Assembly (NCBI GenBank): GCA_021307315.1
Contig: JAJSPD010000115.1
Span: forward strand, 1 to 64,000
Direction of reading: 5' to 3'
Length of the DNA: 64,000 nucleotides
Source of the DNA: Bisporella sp. PMI_857
Taxonomy: Eukaryota; Ascomycota; Leotiomycetes; Helotiales; Helotiaceae
The stretch's first letter is position 1; each line of letters begins with the position of its first letter. This document shows positions 12,043 through 22,156 of the stretch, piece after piece. The notes below the pieces were generated by a model that saw nothing but the letters and a program-made list of their open reading frames with translations, did no database searches and was not told the DNA's origin. A program made the translations under genes and the position numbers.

Positions 12043-14217
12043 ATGCCAGAGACATTGCTGCTAGAGACATTGCTGCTATGTTTTATTCATGGCTTTAAAG
12101 GGGATGATGAGACATTTTTTGAGTTCCCAGAGGTATATTTGATCTGTCACAAAAAGTAAATCTTGGTTGACGCATTTGCAGTACCTGAAAAGTCTCATCA
12201 GCGAGAAAGAGACGGGTTTGAAAGTTCGTTCTGCTGTTTATCCGAAGTATGAGACGAGAGGGGACTTGGCTGCTTGTGTAGAGATCTTTCGAGAATGGCT
12301 CCAAGACAAGGTTACAGATTTGGAGCATGAAGCTGGTACCAAATCAGCCATTCTCAATCCTTCAGTGGGAGTGATACTTATTGCTCATTCTATGGGGTAT
12401 GTATATTCAACTCAAAATTATCTAATAACTTGACATATTGACAAGACTACCTTCTCGTTCCCCTTTCATGTATAAAATGAAGGACACTAAATTTGTCTAG
12501 CGGATTTGTAGCAGCAGACACTCTCTTTTCAGTCCTGGAAAATCGACCTATCTCACCAAGCCCAGGAACTAACCTAATGTTTCCCCTTATTCACGGAGTC
12601 CTCGCCTTTGACACCCCTTACAACGGTCTCTCACGCTCAATGTTCGCCTATGGTGCCTTCTCCCAGTATCAAAACATCTCCTCGATCCTCAACATCGCAT
12701 CCACGGTTTCCTCTTTGGGCGCTGGCGCCACGACTTCTCAGATTGTCGCTCGCGGTGCCCAACAAAGTCCTGCTTGGAGGAGATGGCAAGCTATTGCTGC
12801 TCGAAGCGGCACTTATGGAGCCATTGTAGCCGGCGGTGTAGCGGCGTACATGAATCGGCAGCAAATTGCTGAAGGGCTGTCAAAAGTCAATAAAGCTAGC
12901 ATTTCGGAGGTTAGTTGATTCTCGAAGCACAATCGTTCATTCGCATACGTTTTGAAGCTATCAAACATTTTATTTTACACAGCATCGTTGAAGCAAAGAA
13001 ACTAACTGCAAGATATTATTGAGTAGGGCTGGTCGAAAGTCAATAAAGATAATATCTCTCAAGGATTGGCGTACGTTAGTAGAGACAGTATTGGCGAGGG
13101 TTTTGCGTGGATGGGAGGACATCTCAAATTTGTAGGCGCGCTTATGAAGCAAGCTCAGCTTAAAACCAGGCTGGAACGATTATCTCAACTGAAGGGTGTA
13201 GGCGTAGCAAACCTATATACCAGTCTCGGAGAGAACGGATACTGGACAGGAGGATATTTCGTCCCAAAACGGACTTTCTGCGCAGTGCCTGTTGAGAAAG
13301 AGACAGCAATGTTATTCGAGGAACAGGCAAATGCGAAAGCAGCTAACGAGATTGAAGCCCATTGTGGAATGTTCCGGCCAGAGAAGAACCCAGGATATGA
13401 AGCTATGGCAGAAACGGCTCGCGATCTAGTCCTCAAGTGGCTGAAAGTTGACCCACGAAAAATAGTCGATGATTACGAGCCACCCGTCCTACAGAGACAA
13501 CGCACAATGTCAGAAGCACAGCTTTTCGACGACGACGGGAAGGTGCGGAATGAGGAGAGGGGGAAAGAAGAGGGTTTGTCCGAGGATGAGATGCAACTAA
13601 AGGCTATCTTGGATTCTAGCCAGATGCCAGAGCTTGAGGATGGAGGAGTGGACGAAGCGGCACTAAAGGCCGCTGCTGCTGTGCCTTTGCCTCTGGAAAC
13701 AGAGACGCCTTTGGAAGGAGAGGCGCCCGCCGGTTGGAAGTCAAGAGTACTGAAGCCTTTTAGGTAAGTTTGCCTAGAGAGCAACCCTTTTGTCTCCAAT
13801 GTTTCATAAGTTGTGAAATATACAATCTACTGAAAATGCGGAACTGACCGCGAGATTCTTATCTACAGTGGCATATCAATGCCTTCCGTTCCAAGGCCGA
13901 ATGTTTCGATGCCTTCTATTCCCAGGGCACCTTCGGTATCAATGCCAAAATTCTATATTCCAGGGAGAGGAAATAAAGAGAAAGCAAACACCGACGGAGC
14001 CACAGCGGAAGCGGTATCTGGCCCTGGAAAGGCACAGGACTCGACAACGCAACCAGATGCAACTCAAATACCTCTGCCTGTAGAAGAACTGAACGAGCCG
14101 CTTCTTACGGAAGAGAGGTCGCCAAGTGTCGATTCTGGAGTTATTGTGGAAGTTCGCGAGCTGAAAGGCGAAGCAGTTGCAACACAGGAGGTGCAAGAAT
14201 CTGGATCAACTACATAA
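12043..14217 (+). CDS. DUF676-type lipase-like alpha/beta hydrolase, 599 aa
   Basis: Exons 12043-12132, 12182-12396, 12501-12909, 13027-13763 and 13869-14217; 600 codons close exactly. The N-terminal beta strand and oxyanion region read LLLCFIHGFKGDD. The nucleophile elbow AHSMGG (Ser about residue 100) spans the second intron and is followed by FVAADTL, then a FDTPYNGLS segment, as in fungal serine-esterase proteins of the DUF676 class. After the hydrolase domain comes an alternating region with KVNK and SRDSIGEGF units, then a well-conserved looking block (GYFVPKRTFCAVP, about 13246-13290). The C-terminal 230 residues are acidic and Pro-rich with several RPNVSMPSIPRAP-like repeats, probably disordered. 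Substrate unknown. The catalytic Asp and His were not assigned. The start region carries a 15-bp tandem duplication. Confidence 0.85.
12048..12077 (+). repeat. Perfect 15-bp tandem duplication in a coding start
   Basis: AGAGACATTGCTGCT occurs twice back to back (12048-12062 and 12063-12077). It lies within the first exon of the lipase-like gene and repeats five codons in frame, giving ETLLLETLLL. Confidence 0.9.
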
Positions 14218-14423
14218 AATTTTGTATTATGGTTTTGCAGCGTGTTATATCTTCTTTGCACATGTTTCGCACGTTATGCTATAATGATTTAATCAAGTAT
14301 TATTAGATACCCAATACAAATTTACTCCAAGAATCTCATCATAGACAGCAATCTCTTGGACAGTTTCCAAACTCCATTCAGGGTATCTCCTTCACATGGC
14401 CTTCTCTCCCATCGTAGAGAACA

Positions 14424-14742
14424 TTAAACATTTCCCCTCAAAATTCCTTTATCAACAACTCCTCCGACACCTCCAAGCAGCCCCTTGTCACCTAAAGTGT
14501 TCGCTGTTGCGTCCCCAACACTTCGTTGAATGTTACTAATGTCCTTATCTCCCGTGACTTCTGTCTTGTGGAGAGTGTCTTTTCGAAATCGTCAGTTTGG
14601 TGTTTTGAAGGATAACGAAAACGGAAATACCTTTAACGCCATATGAAGTTCTATTCTCGCCGAAGTACTTCAGGTATGTGTCTTCGATCCAGCGCCATGT
14701 GGCATCGTAGTAAGAGTTTGAGGTTTTCTTGGCGGAGTCCAT
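14424..14742 (-). CDS. Small uncharacterised protein, 88 aa
   Basis: Two minus-strand exons, 14742-14631 and 14578-14424, joined by a 52-nt GT-AG intron; 89 codons close exactly. The start is the ATG of MDSAKKTSNSYYDATWRWIE. The N-terminal half is aromatic and charged (WRWIEDTYLKYFGEN). The C-terminal half is Gly-rich and ends in GLLGGVGGVVDKGILRGNV, resembling the LLGGV units of the LEA-like proteins at 8872 and 24120. No known domain is recognised and the function is unknown. The gene converges on the lipase-like gene. Confidence 0.6.
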
Positions 14743-15573
14743 GATTGTTTCTTCAATTTTCAAACTTTTTGTTGGATAATATGGTGTTCGGACTTGAACT
14801 AGAAGAACTAGAAGTTTGCGATATGGTACGGGCTTTGACTTAGGACTTCCCTTTGACTATCTTACACTTCCTGCTTTTCATACAAAGAAAGCCACACCTT
14901 CCGCCACATCATCCTCACTATCAACTTACAGGTTTCTTGAGTAAGAGGAGCTTCTAGACTCAGAATGACGTAGCTATGTATGTACGATGCGCACCCCAGC
15001 GGGGGTGGCAGGCTACAAGTGGCTTGACTGTGGTCGGGGTATGTTAGGTCTGCCTGGTGATCGGTTCTCGGCCAGACTTGCCTTATGGGTTGATCTTATT
15101 GTCTAGGTTCATGTTTCAGAAGTTTTGCACGCTAAATGCTCTATTCGTATATTACCAATTTAGGCAGTATATTTGAGAATACGGTAGTTTTGGATTTCGT
15201 ATGAAAATGATGGAAGGATTTGGTATGCATTCTGGGCAATTTTAGGGCTGAGAAAATTGTTACTGATGGAGATTTGAGAGTTGGGTACAAAAGGTCTGAA
15301 GATAAGAATTAATGGAATACATTTACACCACTCCTTTGAGTTTCAGGTCTCTTCAGAATTTCATATATCGCAAAATTTGCCCGATTAGAGGCAATTAATA
15401 CCTCTGCTTACTTCGATCAATTCTTCTCTTGTGCATAATGGTCTTTGAGCATTATATATCACCTTGAACTCCAACCCAAACTTCAAGTCCAGCGCCTTTG
15501 AGCCTTCCCAATAACTTCCCATGGTATCTTGTAATATCATCCATAAATGTGTCCTTGCTCCCAAATCTCCACT
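14743..15573. other. Intergenic, nothing recognised
   Basis: No supportable coding frame. It separates two minus-strand genes and would contain the promoter of the 88-aa gene. Confidence 0.5.
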
Positions 15574-16298
15574 TCAGAGATTGTACGCATCTGACTTCTC
15601 AATTCTGATCTCTTTCCTTGTCAATTCCACCTCCATTATGCGCCTTTTTGGATCAACCTTTCCCTTCAGTCCATTATCCTCCATATCAAAATAAAGTGCC
15701 CAAACATTTGGTTCCTCTTCCACAACCGTGAACCCCTCCCAGCCATCGAACGAAAGTCTCCGATCAATAGGTGTTACATTCCACGGCCCAACAAACTGAT
15801 CTATGGTATCCTTTTTCAACCCATATTTCATTTGATATGTATCTTTGTCGATATATACCCAGTTGAGTTGCGGAGGATCGTCTGAGATTGTCGTTACATA
15901 ACCCTCACCTTTGCGACCCCAGGTACTTTCTGGATATGGGAAAAAATAGCCTGCGAAGAGATGGCCGCGCTCTGCGACTCTGTCTTCTTTCTTGGGATGT
16001 TCTGAACTTTTTGCGTATCGCGCTTTAGGATTTACGGTTGTGACGTAGAACTGTAGATATGTTAGCCTCTGCTTCATGGAAAATGGAAAGATAAACTTAC
16101 TTTGCCATCTCTTAAAACTACTGTACCACCATGAATGTCTCGAGCTTTACTTGACGGATCTGAACATGTCACAAGAAGATTTGCTTTTCGTCCTCTGTGC
16201 TTGTTTTTGGCGTTTTGGTTTTGTCCTTGCCGCACGGCTTCCGTCGTACCGATTATTGCTGGGCAGGCGGCGATAGATGTGATAATGCCCAAGACCAT
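15574..16298 (-). CDS. Conserved fungal protein of unknown function, 224 aa
   Basis: Exons 16298-16101 and 16050-15574 with a 50-nt intron; 225 codons. The N-terminus (VLGIITSIAACPAIIGTTEA) is hydrophobic and could be a membrane anchor or uncleaved signal. A basic stretch follows (KNKHRGRKANLLVTC). The second exon has a compact, globular look, with GHLFAGYFFPYPES, WVYIDKDTYQMKYGLK, GPWNVTPIDRRLSFDGWEGF and VWALYFDMEDNG. From memory, proteins of this layout occur widely in ascomycetes without an assigned function; a search would be needed to confirm it. No catalytic motif is evident. Confidence 0.8.
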
Positions 16299-17231
16299 TT
16301 TATTATTGAATTAGTAGAATAAAGACGAAGTATTAATAACTTGAAATAATTAATCCGGGTGGTTTTCAGCGAAGAGGCACTCGTTATCACAAAGGTACTT
16401 TGTAGTGATGCTTAAAGTCACTAGAGGTGTGGGTGGATCAGGTCAGCACTGAGTGGAAGTTTACGACGCACTCATCAGAAAAATCTACGCAAAATAACTA
16501 TTAGCCTCGTATAGCCTGCGAAACGTCATCTTGTAGCACAAATGTTAGCTACCTTCGAAAGATCTAGAACAAACGAAAACTGGAACATTTCGCCACGCCT
16601 CTTCTCTATTGCTTGCTTATACCCATATTATTCTACCACAATAGACCGATGCTGATAGCCTATGATTTCGCAATAAGAAAAGAGATGAGAAGCTCCAGTT
16701 ATGATGTAGCCTTATGTGTAGTGTTGGGGACGTTGACGTTGCGTTGAAACAGCGATGCCATTGTTTTTTGGTCCACTAACCGAAAGCAAGAGAATAATGG
16801 AATTATGGGACTAGCGCGATTTAATCTGAAATGGGAAAGTCATTCTCCCATATACCCCTGTCGTGCTCACACTCGGGCCGGGAGGATCAGAACGGGGGTG
16901 TGGAGTGGTTTGACGTAGATAGGCAGGATGACGCAAAACGTGTCTGATGGCTTCTTTGCGAGGCGGCTGGCTTTGTTACAAACACGTGGTGATCGTTTCC
17001 CCAAGAACTTGTTTTTGTATGTTGGAGAGCGATAACTTGATTGTTGCATCGAGATCGAGTATGACGCTTTTGGTGGACCAGATTCAAAGATGTATATAAG
17101 CTCACTTGATAAAGTCTTTAACTCATCATCAAACACAGCCCAAAGCTATTCATACTACCAATACAACAGAATCTAAACTATATCTCATCATAATACCTGT
17201 CACTCTCAATCACATCTAATACTCATTCATT
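16299..17231. other. Divergent promoter region
   Basis: Lies between the 224-aa gene (minus) and the 138-aa gene (plus). It holds a clear TATA box at 17093-17099. The leader after it is A/C-rich and free of ATG for about 130 nt. The minus-strand ORFs near 16867-17136 look like chance frames. Confidence 0.5.
17093..17099 (+). promoter_or_regulatory. TATA box of the 138-aa gene
   Basis: TATATAA stands about 135 nt before the ATG at 17232. The stretch between is a CA-rich, ATG-free leader, a pattern common in well-expressed fungal genes. Confidence 0.55.
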
Positions 17232-17876
17232 ATGTCTGAGGGGTAAGAGTAATTCCCTCTCCAACTCGCTGACTATTCCTGACAGTTCATAGAGAAAAGC
17301 AACAAACCGCTGTCTCGGACAACGAGGAGCAACAATACGGATACTCCGAAGATGAAGAAGAGCAACAACAAGTTGTCCAACAGCCACAGCCCCGCACAAT
17401 GCAGCGCGCGAGACAGCAAAAGAACAACCCACTGCCAAACTATCAAAACCAGCAGCAAGTGCAACAACAACAACAATCATATGCGCCAGCACAGTATCAA
17501 ACAGTGCCAGATGATGATAGACGTACCGGAAACATGGGTGGCAGGACAGGCGCAATCCGAGAATCCAGAATAAAGGATCGCCCACAACCGAAGGAAGTGC
17601 GGGACAGCAGTTTAAAGATCAAGATTGAGCTTGATCTTGAGGTTGAGGTTGACTTATATGCTCGAGTCAAGGGTCAGTACCTATTTCTCCTTCACATCAT
17701 ACATCTGTTTCATAACCTGAATCAATCACCTCTTCTTCTGACCGAAAACTCTTCGTCAGCAAGTGCTAACTTAGAGTTTTAACTTTAGGTGACGTGACGA
17801 TTGGATTGATGTGAACCCAAAAAAACGAGGCTAACAAATGGGACTTGAAGGTGACGTCACGATTGGATTATTGTAA
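17232..17876 (+). CDS. Small Gln-rich protein with KGDVTI C-terminal module, 138 aa, two alternative last exons
   Basis: Exons 17232-17242, 17293-17672 and 17789-17814 give 138 aa; using the second last exon at 17851-17876 instead gives the same length. The first half is highly Gln-rich (QQQVVQQPQP and QQVQQQQQS) with acidic patches and is surely disordered. The end is a strand-forming module, SSLKIKIELDLEVEVDLYARVK, split here as SSLKIKIELDLEV then EVDLYARVK, followed by GDVTIGLM from the first last exon or GDVTIGLL from the second. The same ending occurs in the gene at 19249. Function unknown. The 11-nt first exon is set by the donor GTAAGA and the acceptor at 17291-17292; an earlier AG at 17285 would bring in a stop. 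Confidence 0.7.
17851..17876 (+). other. Tandem duplicate of the terminal exon
   Basis: This second copy of the last exon lies 62 bp downstream of the first (17789-17814). Each has its own GCTAAC branch site and AG acceptor, the same phase and a stop codon. The encoded ends differ only in the last residue (Leu instead of Met). Confidence 0.65.
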
Positions 17877-19248
17877 ATTATTGATGGCACCTTTTGTTTT
17901 GTCTTGTCCCTAATTCGGTGACCAGGAGAGATTGAATGCAGAAGCATCCACCATAAGAGGCGAGGGATCGGAGTGTGGAGTTACATGTACTATAACGTAT
18001 TTAGACCCATGGAATTAATGATACCTTCCAACATTGTTTAAATGAGCCTATCATTTACCCATAGATAATTGTCGCGTGATTGATATCACATTATCTGAGC
18101 GGGTTTCTCGAAGTGCCATAAGTGGTGGAGTGCGCTGACTCGGTGAAAAGATGACCTCAGTCAAGCACCGATCATCTCAGCCTCGCCATCATATTCTTTT
18201 CTACGCGTACCAAAACCCATGGTTACTGTAATCATGCTAATTTTAAATGTGGATGGAAGTCTAAATCTCTGGTGTCAGCAACGGTGGTTGGATAGAATTT
18301 TTTGATGGTGATGTTTTTGTTTCGTCGTTCAAACAGCCTGCGGCTCGCTTAGCCGATCCACAAATAAAGAGCGCTAGCAAACTCAAAACATACATGACCG
18401 CATGATAAAGCGGGATCAGCGACCAGGCTTCCCCTTGCTGATTTTCGGCCGGTCCAGTAGCCATACAGCATTGTAGTGCTTGGATGGTATGACAGCGGCT
18501 GCAGAGTCAGCCACAATTTTTGTACAACCCGATGAGACTACTTTTTTAAATGTCTCACGGGGGGGGTTCGGCGGTGTGCATTGAAGCAGCACTGGATCGC
18601 GCGCCGTGCCAGCCGAAGCCTCCTGCAAAGGGAACCTGGTCGTCATGACGGAAGAACATACTGTGCCGTATCTGTCCACTCCGCAGGGATATATCCACAC
18701 CATGGGAAAGTGAAAGAGGATGCAAATTACTACGTCCCACGACCTGCCGCTTAATCGGACGCATTTGTAAAGGGCTGACGTTGCTCTGTCGCCTGTTGTG
18801 GTACGACTTTTGCCTCGACTCGCAATCTCCTTTCAAGCCACACACAGTCCAGGGCCTTGCCTGTCTAGTGGCTGTGCATTATGTAAGCCACCCTGCGACA
18901 TTCAACAGATCAGGTCATTAATGTCATGAGAATCCAGGTCATTATTGTGATATCTATGCAGCTTCATTCGAAACCATTGGGGTATATCTCGCTTCTTTTA
19001 TCTAGAGTTACGGACCAATTGCCAAATATGCATGCGTCACTTGACCCTTGGGCAAGCAACAGGACGGCACTCTGTCTCATTGGCTGCTTCTTACCGGATG
19101 AACCATAGTTCTGAAACTTTCAATTGCTCCACCTCAGAAAGATTGCAACATGGCGAGAGCTCCAGCTTTTCATCCTGGAGACCACAGAAATTTGCTGCAC
19201 TGCAAACTGTAGTTATAGCATTGGGAAGAGGGTCAACTTGCGGAGCGT
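17877..19248. other. Intergenic, no supportable gene
   Basis: Minus-strand frames at 18261-18845 overlap one another in different frames and show no domain, so they were not called. A run of eight G occurs near 18559. Confidence 0.4.
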
Positions 19249-20115
19249 ATGGATGAAATGAGCGCAACAAAGGGAAATCCAGCTGTGGCCAGCAACATTG
19301 AAGAGAAAGCTCTGGAGTCTGTAGAACCCGCGGCGCAGACAGATTCTCAACCGTCTCAACCGCCTCGATCTTCTCCTGTCGCGCCAGATGATCTTCCAGA
19401 AGATCTTTCTCAGCTTGGGCTGAATCTGGACGATGAGGAACAATTATCGGATTCCCTCAATTATCAACGAGGAGGCAGGAAGAAGAGGAAAGGCCACATG
19501 CCGCCGCCTGGGGATACACAATTGCCTTGGTCGGAAAGGAGTGGCAGATTAGAGTCATTTGCAGAGCCTACAATATCTCGTGAAGAGGAGCAATCACCGA
19601 TAGCGCCGTCGCAACACGAACCTGAAGCAGCTGCCGATACGCCATGTCCTCACTGCGCAAGGCCTATGCCTAAAAGCAGACAGTCAGCAGACCCATTACA
19701 AAAGGAGCAAGGAGAAAGCTCAAAGGCAAGGCTGAAGCCTTCCGGGGCTGGGTTATTCAACTTGAAAAGAGGCAATAAACCAGGGCCACCTATCGGTGTT
19801 TATGTGGACAGGCCAGATGAACCGAAAAGCAAAAAGTCTAAGAAAAAGAAGAAGTCGAAGAGGAAGTCAAAGAAGTCCAAGTCCGCCCAGGGGGAAGAGA
19901 GTAGCTCAAGCTCTAGTTCCGGTTCTAGCGATGAGGAGGAGGAGGAAGAGAAACCAAGAAAGCCTGTACAAATACGCTTGGACCTCAATCTTGATCTGGA
20001 GATATTGTTCAAGGCGAAGGTACTTTCTCCCAATTCTTCTTCAGCAGACTTTATTTGCTAACGCGATATTTACACACAGATAAAAGGCGATGTAACGATT
20101 ACCTTCTTAGAATAA
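19249..20115 (+). CDS. Disordered Lys/Ser-rich protein with KGDVTI C-terminal module, 268 aa
   Basis: Exons 19249-20019 and 20080-20115, 269 codons, 60-nt intron. The N-terminal two thirds are acidic, Pro- and Gln-containing. There is one CPHCARPMP motif (about 19645-19670), too small for a zinc finger. A strongly basic KSKKSKKKKKSKRKSKKSK-type block follows, then Ser and Glu runs (SSSSSSSGSSDEEEEEE). The tail IRLDLNLDLEILFKAK then IKGDVTITFLE matches the ending of the gene at 17232, and in both genes an intron falls within this ending. The two are therefore probably diverged paralogues. The start could also be Met4. Function unknown. Confidence 0.7.
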
Positions 20116-20117
20116 TT

Positions 20118-20778
20118 TTAATCAATACCACCTGCATGCATTAGTATTGCACCTGAGGGCGGGAAACCTGGGATTGAATGCTTCTCAATTCTCGAATGTG
20201 TCGTCGTTCCGCCAACGGCCAAACCCTTCTTCAACTCTCTACCTTGGACATGCAGGTTATCTGCAGGGAAAGGCACGAAAGACTTGGTAATCTTAATGCC
20301 CGCGTGCAGAAATGGTCACACTTGCTTCACGACAAAAAGAGATTGCCTCGGCCGTGAGAAAGACCTTAAGTGTTAGGGAATGGAGTTCTTTTCCCAACGC
20401 TATACGAGGATTCAGAGTCACTTTGATAGTTAGACAGGCTTTTAACCAGGTTTGTGGCTGCCAACTTTGAGAGGGGTCCGGGCCTATGCATGGAACTTCA
20501 TCCCTATCTTGTAGAGTACCACACCACAAAGGACTTTTTTAGCGCCGTCTGAGGGGCAGGTGTTTTCTTTCAACGTTCAGAGGAATCTCTGAGACGATCA
20601 AGCACCCTCGCTCTCGTTCACCTACAATCGTCGCTTCTTTAAACCGGCCAAGTCTGCATCGCAATCGATCCCATCCGTGTTTGAGTCTAGACAGTTCTGC
20701 CTGATGATGCTTTACGGTAACGATCTTGACCCACAATCTTGCCTTGCATAATGCATCAGATTTTGGCCCTACAACCAT
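20118..20778 (-). pseudogene. Broken coding traces, possibly a decayed gene
   Basis: On the minus strand three protein-like stretches follow each other in different frames. They are 20778-20539 (with LWVKIVTVKHHQAELSRLKHGW), split as LWVKIVTVKHH and QAELSRLKHGW, then about 20500-20293 (LTIKVTLNPRIALGKELHSL), then about 20320-20118 (ITKSFVPFPADNLHVQGREL). No simple set of introns joined them cleanly in my reading. A real gene with introns I could not place, or an arrestin-like fold, are possible but unsupported. Confidence 0.25.
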
Positions 20779-21676
20779 TAGATGAGAACAAAAGTAAAAA
20801 TATCACATCTCCTTATTGACTTGAATGTCATTGTCTTCCTTTGCCACATCGCACGGGCAAACGTTGCCAAGTCTCTTCCGGTCGATCTCCCTACCCCGCG
20901 ATATAGAGTTATACGAAAACCTGGAAAAAATGTCCGGCATATACCTCTTTGGGAGCCTGTGGCGCAATGATTGAGAAATCGAAATCTTAGTTACTCATTT
21001 CTTCCCGGCGGGACTCAACTCAGTGGCCCGTCCAACTTTCCTAATGCGGTGCAATGCGTAACAACAACATCCAATCGTACAGCCTATCGCTTAACAGGCA
21101 AGGGGTAAAACCTGATTTGAACGCGGCATTGAAACACAGCCCGTGACCCGGATGTGTTTGAATCGTGGAATCGGAATCTGCCAAGGACTGGATTTCGATC
21201 GAGAGGTGGGTCCATATGGAGGGTTCTCCGGCACCGCATAGCCAATAGATAGTCTTAATTTCTCGTTTGGCGTCGGTGATAGGACGACAGTGTCGGATGA
21301 TTGAGCCGATGACATTTTTTAAAAGCAGCACAGTACACAACCTAGTAATGGAAGCGAGAATCTCAGGGGTCCACGAGGCTCGATACGACAACCGATACTG
21401 AATCATGTCCGTTTACGTCCCGAACGAGATCTTCGCTCGATTTGCCTGTCACTTTTTCCATGTATAATTCGTTACCCATTTGTCCCAGAATAAGTGGCTC
21501 TCAGGTTTCATTCCGTCTGGTCGCCTTCGATGAGCATGTGCTGCGGGTGCACTCGGACTTTCACCCACCTAAATGCCTAAAGTACAGCCATATCGGTGGG
21601 AGGCATCGCTGGAGAGGGTAAAGAGCAGCCAAGGACACTTCTCAATATTTGACTTCATATCCAGCTAACTCTCAGC

Positions 21677-22156
21677 CTAGATTTTAAAAGTTTGAAACCT
21701 CCTATATATACCAGATACAGCCACACCCATATAACGTGGAGTGCGGACCAAATCCTCAAAATGACCGCTGACAAAGAACAATTGCTGCATCGATAGCACC
21801 AGCAGTAAAGACAACCCCAGCGATCATACCGTCTCCTTGGTCCAGCAATCGTCGAATCGGTCCTTCCTCCATTGGCGCCACTTCTCCCAAATAATTGTTG
21901 CTGTAAAATCATCACTACTGACCTTCCTAAGTGGCAGCACATATCGCGCCGTCTATCTCCGAGTCTTAATGCCACCTATTGTCACAAATGCGCCAAAGCC
22001 CCCTCATTCCATGCTCTCGAACACGACCTTGGACTCGACAGCCTTCGATCTATAGGCTTGTCTTGTACCACACTCCATGGCGCTCTCATAAAGGTTGTAG
22101 TCTGTAGTGGGTATGGAGGAAGCGTTGTCTGGTACAATCGTCAGTGAAGACTGCAT
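21677..22156 (-). pseudogene. Probable pseudogene, 160-codon frame with three in-frame stops
   Basis: From the ATG at 22156 one minus-strand frame gives protein-like sequence all the way to a stop at 21677. It is broken by TGA at 22006-22004, TAG at 21955-21953 and TGA at 21826-21824. Readable pieces include YNLYESAMECGTRQAYRSKA, GGFGAFVTIGGIKTRR and TARYVLPLRKVSSDDF, then a hydrophobic helix SLGLSLLVLSMQQLFFV. Each stop is one C-to-T change from a sense codon (CGA, CAG, CGA). I found no GT-AG intron that removes the stops in the right phase. The family is not recognised. Confidence 0.45.

Noticed and set aside
18261..18845. Minus-strand ORFs downstream of the 138-aa gene
   Set aside because: Three overlapping frames, no motif and no promoter signal.
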